Positions 31,093 to 32,595 of a stretch of 32,595 nt of DNA are shown here, piece after piece (positions within the stretch are counted from its first letter, which is position 1; each line of letters starts with the position of its first letter). This DNA comes from CALKZN01 sp964633815 (lineage in GTDB: Bacteria; Pseudomonadota; Gammaproteobacteria; Arenicellales; Arenicellaceae): contig CAZWHW010000019.1 of assembly GCA_964633815.1 (NCBI GenBank), forward strand, positions 1 to 32,595, read 5' to 3'. The notes under the pieces are model-generated. The model did not search any database and had not been told where the DNA came from. It saw only the letters and a list, made by a program, of their open reading frames with translations. A program made the translations under genes and the position numbers.

Positions 31093-31120
31093 AAAAAGCA
31101 GGCTATCAAGCCTGCTTTTT
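31093..31120. terminator. Bidirectional terminator between zinc-ribbon gene and efp
   Basis: AAAAAGCAGGC (31093-31103) and GCCTGCTTTTT (31110-31120) form a perfect 11-bp stem with a TATCAA loop, with a T-run on each strand. It serves the upstream gene on plus and efp on minus. Confidence 0.92.
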
Positions 31121-31143
31121 TAATGTTGAGTCATGCAATTGGT

Positions 31144-31710
31144 TTATTCAGCACGTTCCACGTAATCGCCAGTTTCAGTGTTTACTTTCACTTTTTCACC
31201 GACATTGACAAATGTGGGGATAGTGATGCGAATGCCAGTTTCAAGCAAAGCAGGTTTGCCGCCACTAGCAGCCGTTTGGCCTTTGACAACGCCTTCAGTT
31301 TCAATCACTTCTAAAATGACATTGGCTGGCAGATCAAGGCCAATAGGAGTTTCATCATAAAAGTTAATCTTGACTTCCGTGTTAGGTAATAAAAATCCCG
31401 ACTGTTCTGTAATATCTTCTGAACCAAGGAACATTTGCTCATAAGTTTCTAAATCCATAAATACATGATTGTCGCCTTCAGCATATAAATATTGCATTTG
31501 ACGTGGTTCAACATGAGGTTTCTCGACCTTGTCCGTTGAACGAAAACGTTCGTTGAGTTTAGTGCCATTAATGATGTCTTTAAGCTCTACTTGAACAAAA
31601 GCACCGCCTTTCCCGGGTTTTACATGGCCTTTTTTTAAAACACGCCATAAATTATTTTGATGTTCTATTAGTCCACCTAAACGGATTTCATTTGCAGAAA
31701 TTTTTGCCAT
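31144..31710 (-). CDS. efp: Elongation factor P
   Basis: EF-P rescues ribosomes stalled at consecutive prolines. The 188 residues, same length as E. coli EF-P, start MAKISANEIRLGGLIEH; the 19 codons in frame upstream are not family-like and are rejected. The loop KPGKGGAF carries Lys34, the position that EpmA beta-lysylates in E. coli. The three beta-barrel domains are complete, ending TIPTFVNVGEKVKVNTETGDYVERAE. The text (KPGKGGAFVQVELKDI...GTKLNERFRS...VEK) is closer to what I know of alphaproteobacterial EF-P than to the E. coli type. It is divergent from uvrC with 70 nt between starts. Confidence 0.95.
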   Translation of the reverse strand: MAKISANEIRLGGLIEHQNNLWRVLKKGHVKPGKGGAFVQVELKDIINGTKLNERFRSTDKVEKPHVEPRQMQYLYAEGDNHVFMDLETYEQMFLGSEDITEQSGFLLPNTEVKINFYDETPIGLDLPANVILEVIETEGVVKGQTAASGGKPALLETGIRITIPTFVNVGEKVKVNTETGDYVERAE

Positions 31711-31780
31711 GTTTGTTGCCCTTGAATTATGAATTGCCAAAATTAAAGTGATGATTATATTGCACATTGATAGCTAAATC

Positions 31781-32595
31781 ATGGAAAATTACCTGATGGA
31801 CTTTGATTATCAAAATTTTCTCGATAATGTTGGAGAAACCCCGGGTGTCTATCAAATGCAATCACAGGCAGGGGATATTATCTATGTTGGCAAGGCAAAG
31901 AACCTCAAAAAGCGTTTATCGAGTTATTTTCGTAAAAGTGGTTTGCCTGTAAAGACGCAAGCTTTGGTGGCACAAATCCATGAGATTAATGTCACGTTGA
32001 CTCATACGGAAAATGAAGCATTAATTCTTGAGCATAATCTTATTAAAAAGTTTAAGCCACGCTACAACGTGCTGCTTCGAGATAGCAAAAGTTATCCATA
32101 TATTAAAATAGATGATCAGCACGAGTTTCCAAGTTTGACCTTCTATCGTGGAGAAAGAAAAGAAAAGGCACGCTATTTTGGCCCTTATCCAAGTGCGCAT
32201 GCTATTCGTGAAACGCTCAAAATGCTACAAAAGGTGTTGCCTGTCAGGCAATGCGAGGATAGCTATTTCTCAAATAGGAGTCGACCATGCTTGCAATATC
32301 AAATTAAACGCTGCACTGCGCCTTGTGTGGGATTAATTAGCAAAGAACAGTATGCTGCTGACATTGAATTATCTGCGTTGTTCTTGCAAGGCAAGGATAA
32401 GCGGTTGAATAATATGTTGCTTGAAAAAATGGAAATAGCTTCCAAAGCGCTAGATTTTGAAACTGCTGCTATTTTTCGTGACCGAATTAACGCACTTAAA
32501 CGAGTGCAAGCACATCAATCAATTGATAGTGGCAGCGCTGATATTGATGTTTTGAGTGTGGCGGAAATGCATGGAAAATTTTGTGTTGAAGTCAC
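31781..32595 (+). CDS. uvrC: UvrC excinuclease subunit, 3' end outside window
   Basis: UvrC makes the two incisions in nucleotide excision repair. The frame is open from ATG 31781 to the window edge: about 271 residues of an expected 600 or so, with no stop. The N-terminal GIY-YIG nuclease domain is visible: PGVYQMQ (21-27) and IIYVGKAKNLKKRLSSYF (33-50), then ENEALILEHNLIKKFKPRYNVLLRDSKSYPYI. CLQYQIKRCTAPC is the conserved cysteine segment, and a UVR motif (KALDFETAAIFRDRINAL) that contacts UvrB follows near residue 235. A second ATG at 31796 is possible. Confidence 0.95.
   Translation, partial: MENYLMDFDYQNFLDNVGETPGVYQMQSQAGDIIYVGKAKNLKKRLSSYFRKSGLPVKTQALVAQIHEINVTLTHTENEALILEHNLIKKFKPRYNVLLRDSKSYPYIKIDDQHEFPSLTFYRGERKEKARYFGPYPSAHAIRETLKMLQKVLPVRQCEDSYFSNRSRPCLQYQIKRCTAPCVGLISKEQYAADIELSALFLQGKDKRLNNMLLEKMEIASKALDFETAAIFRDRINALKRVQAHQSIDSGSADIDVLSVAEMHGKFCVEV

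Noticed and set aside
1..32595. CRISPR arrays, insertion sequences, prophage genes.
   Set aside because: No regularly spaced repeats, transposase motifs or phage structural genes were seen.

Overview
The window is AT-rich chromosomal DNA from a gammaproteobacterium. The assignment rests on gene order and gene content. The run recA-recX-alaS-(lysC)-csrA-tRNA-Ser(GCU)-tRNA-Arg(ACG) is the gammaproteobacterial arrangement also found in E. coli. prfB is followed by lysS, and comEC-exbB-exbD-msbA-lpxK-Trm112-kdsB-tyrosine phosphatase is a common gammaproteobacterial lipid A/KDO cluster. The genus cannot be named from this sequence alone. Most of the window is housekeeping DNA.

Layout. 1-430: recA upstream region without a recognisable SOS box. 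431-6566: recA, recX, alaS, lysC and csrA. 6608-6969: two tRNAs, then a terminator. 7269-11236: the most accessory-looking stretch, with a TorF-like outer-membrane protein, a long gene-poor gap carrying a 33-nt direct repeat, a small exported Glu/Ala-rich repeat peptide, and, convergent with it, a large tubulin-tyrosine-ligase-like ATP-grasp protein. 11533-15621: a PII protein, a SPOR-domain protein, prfB with its programmed frameshift, and lysS. 15629-18144: one LolC/E-type permease, lolD and a DUF2062 membrane protein. 18376-27077: comEC, exbB/exbD, msbA, lpxK, Trm112-like, kdsB, LMW phosphatase and an L,D-transpeptidase-fold protein. 27096-32595: nagZ, yaaA, a rhomboid protease, a PqiA-like protein, an unrecognised zinc-ribbon protein, efp and the start of uvrC, which runs off the window.

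The best candidate for an undescribed system is at 8306-11236. The large minus-strand protein reads as three modules: an N-terminal TTL/TTLL-type ATP-grasp amino-acid ligase, a middle segment resembling PqqD (the RiPP recognition element fold), and a C-terminal segment resembling HPr-kinase-related proteins but with a degenerate P-loop. Opposite it, sharing a bidirectional terminator, lies a 90-residue protein with a signal-peptide-like N-terminus. Its roughly 50-residue mature part is almost entirely Glu/Ala/Gly/Lys and ends in Tyr, recalling the acidic EG-rich, Tyr-terminated tail of alpha-tubulin, the classic TTL substrate. A peptide-binding module on a tail-modifying ligase beside a tail-like peptide suggests a bacterial peptide-modification pair. 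The domain calls come from visible motifs; the pairing is inference.

The rest fits together conventionally. The comEC-to-kdsB block serves envelope biogenesis: MsbA flips lipid A, LpxK phosphorylates it and KdsB activates KDO. LolC/D handles lipoprotein export. NagZ and the signal-less YkuD-fold protein next to it plausibly act together in peptidoglycan recycling.
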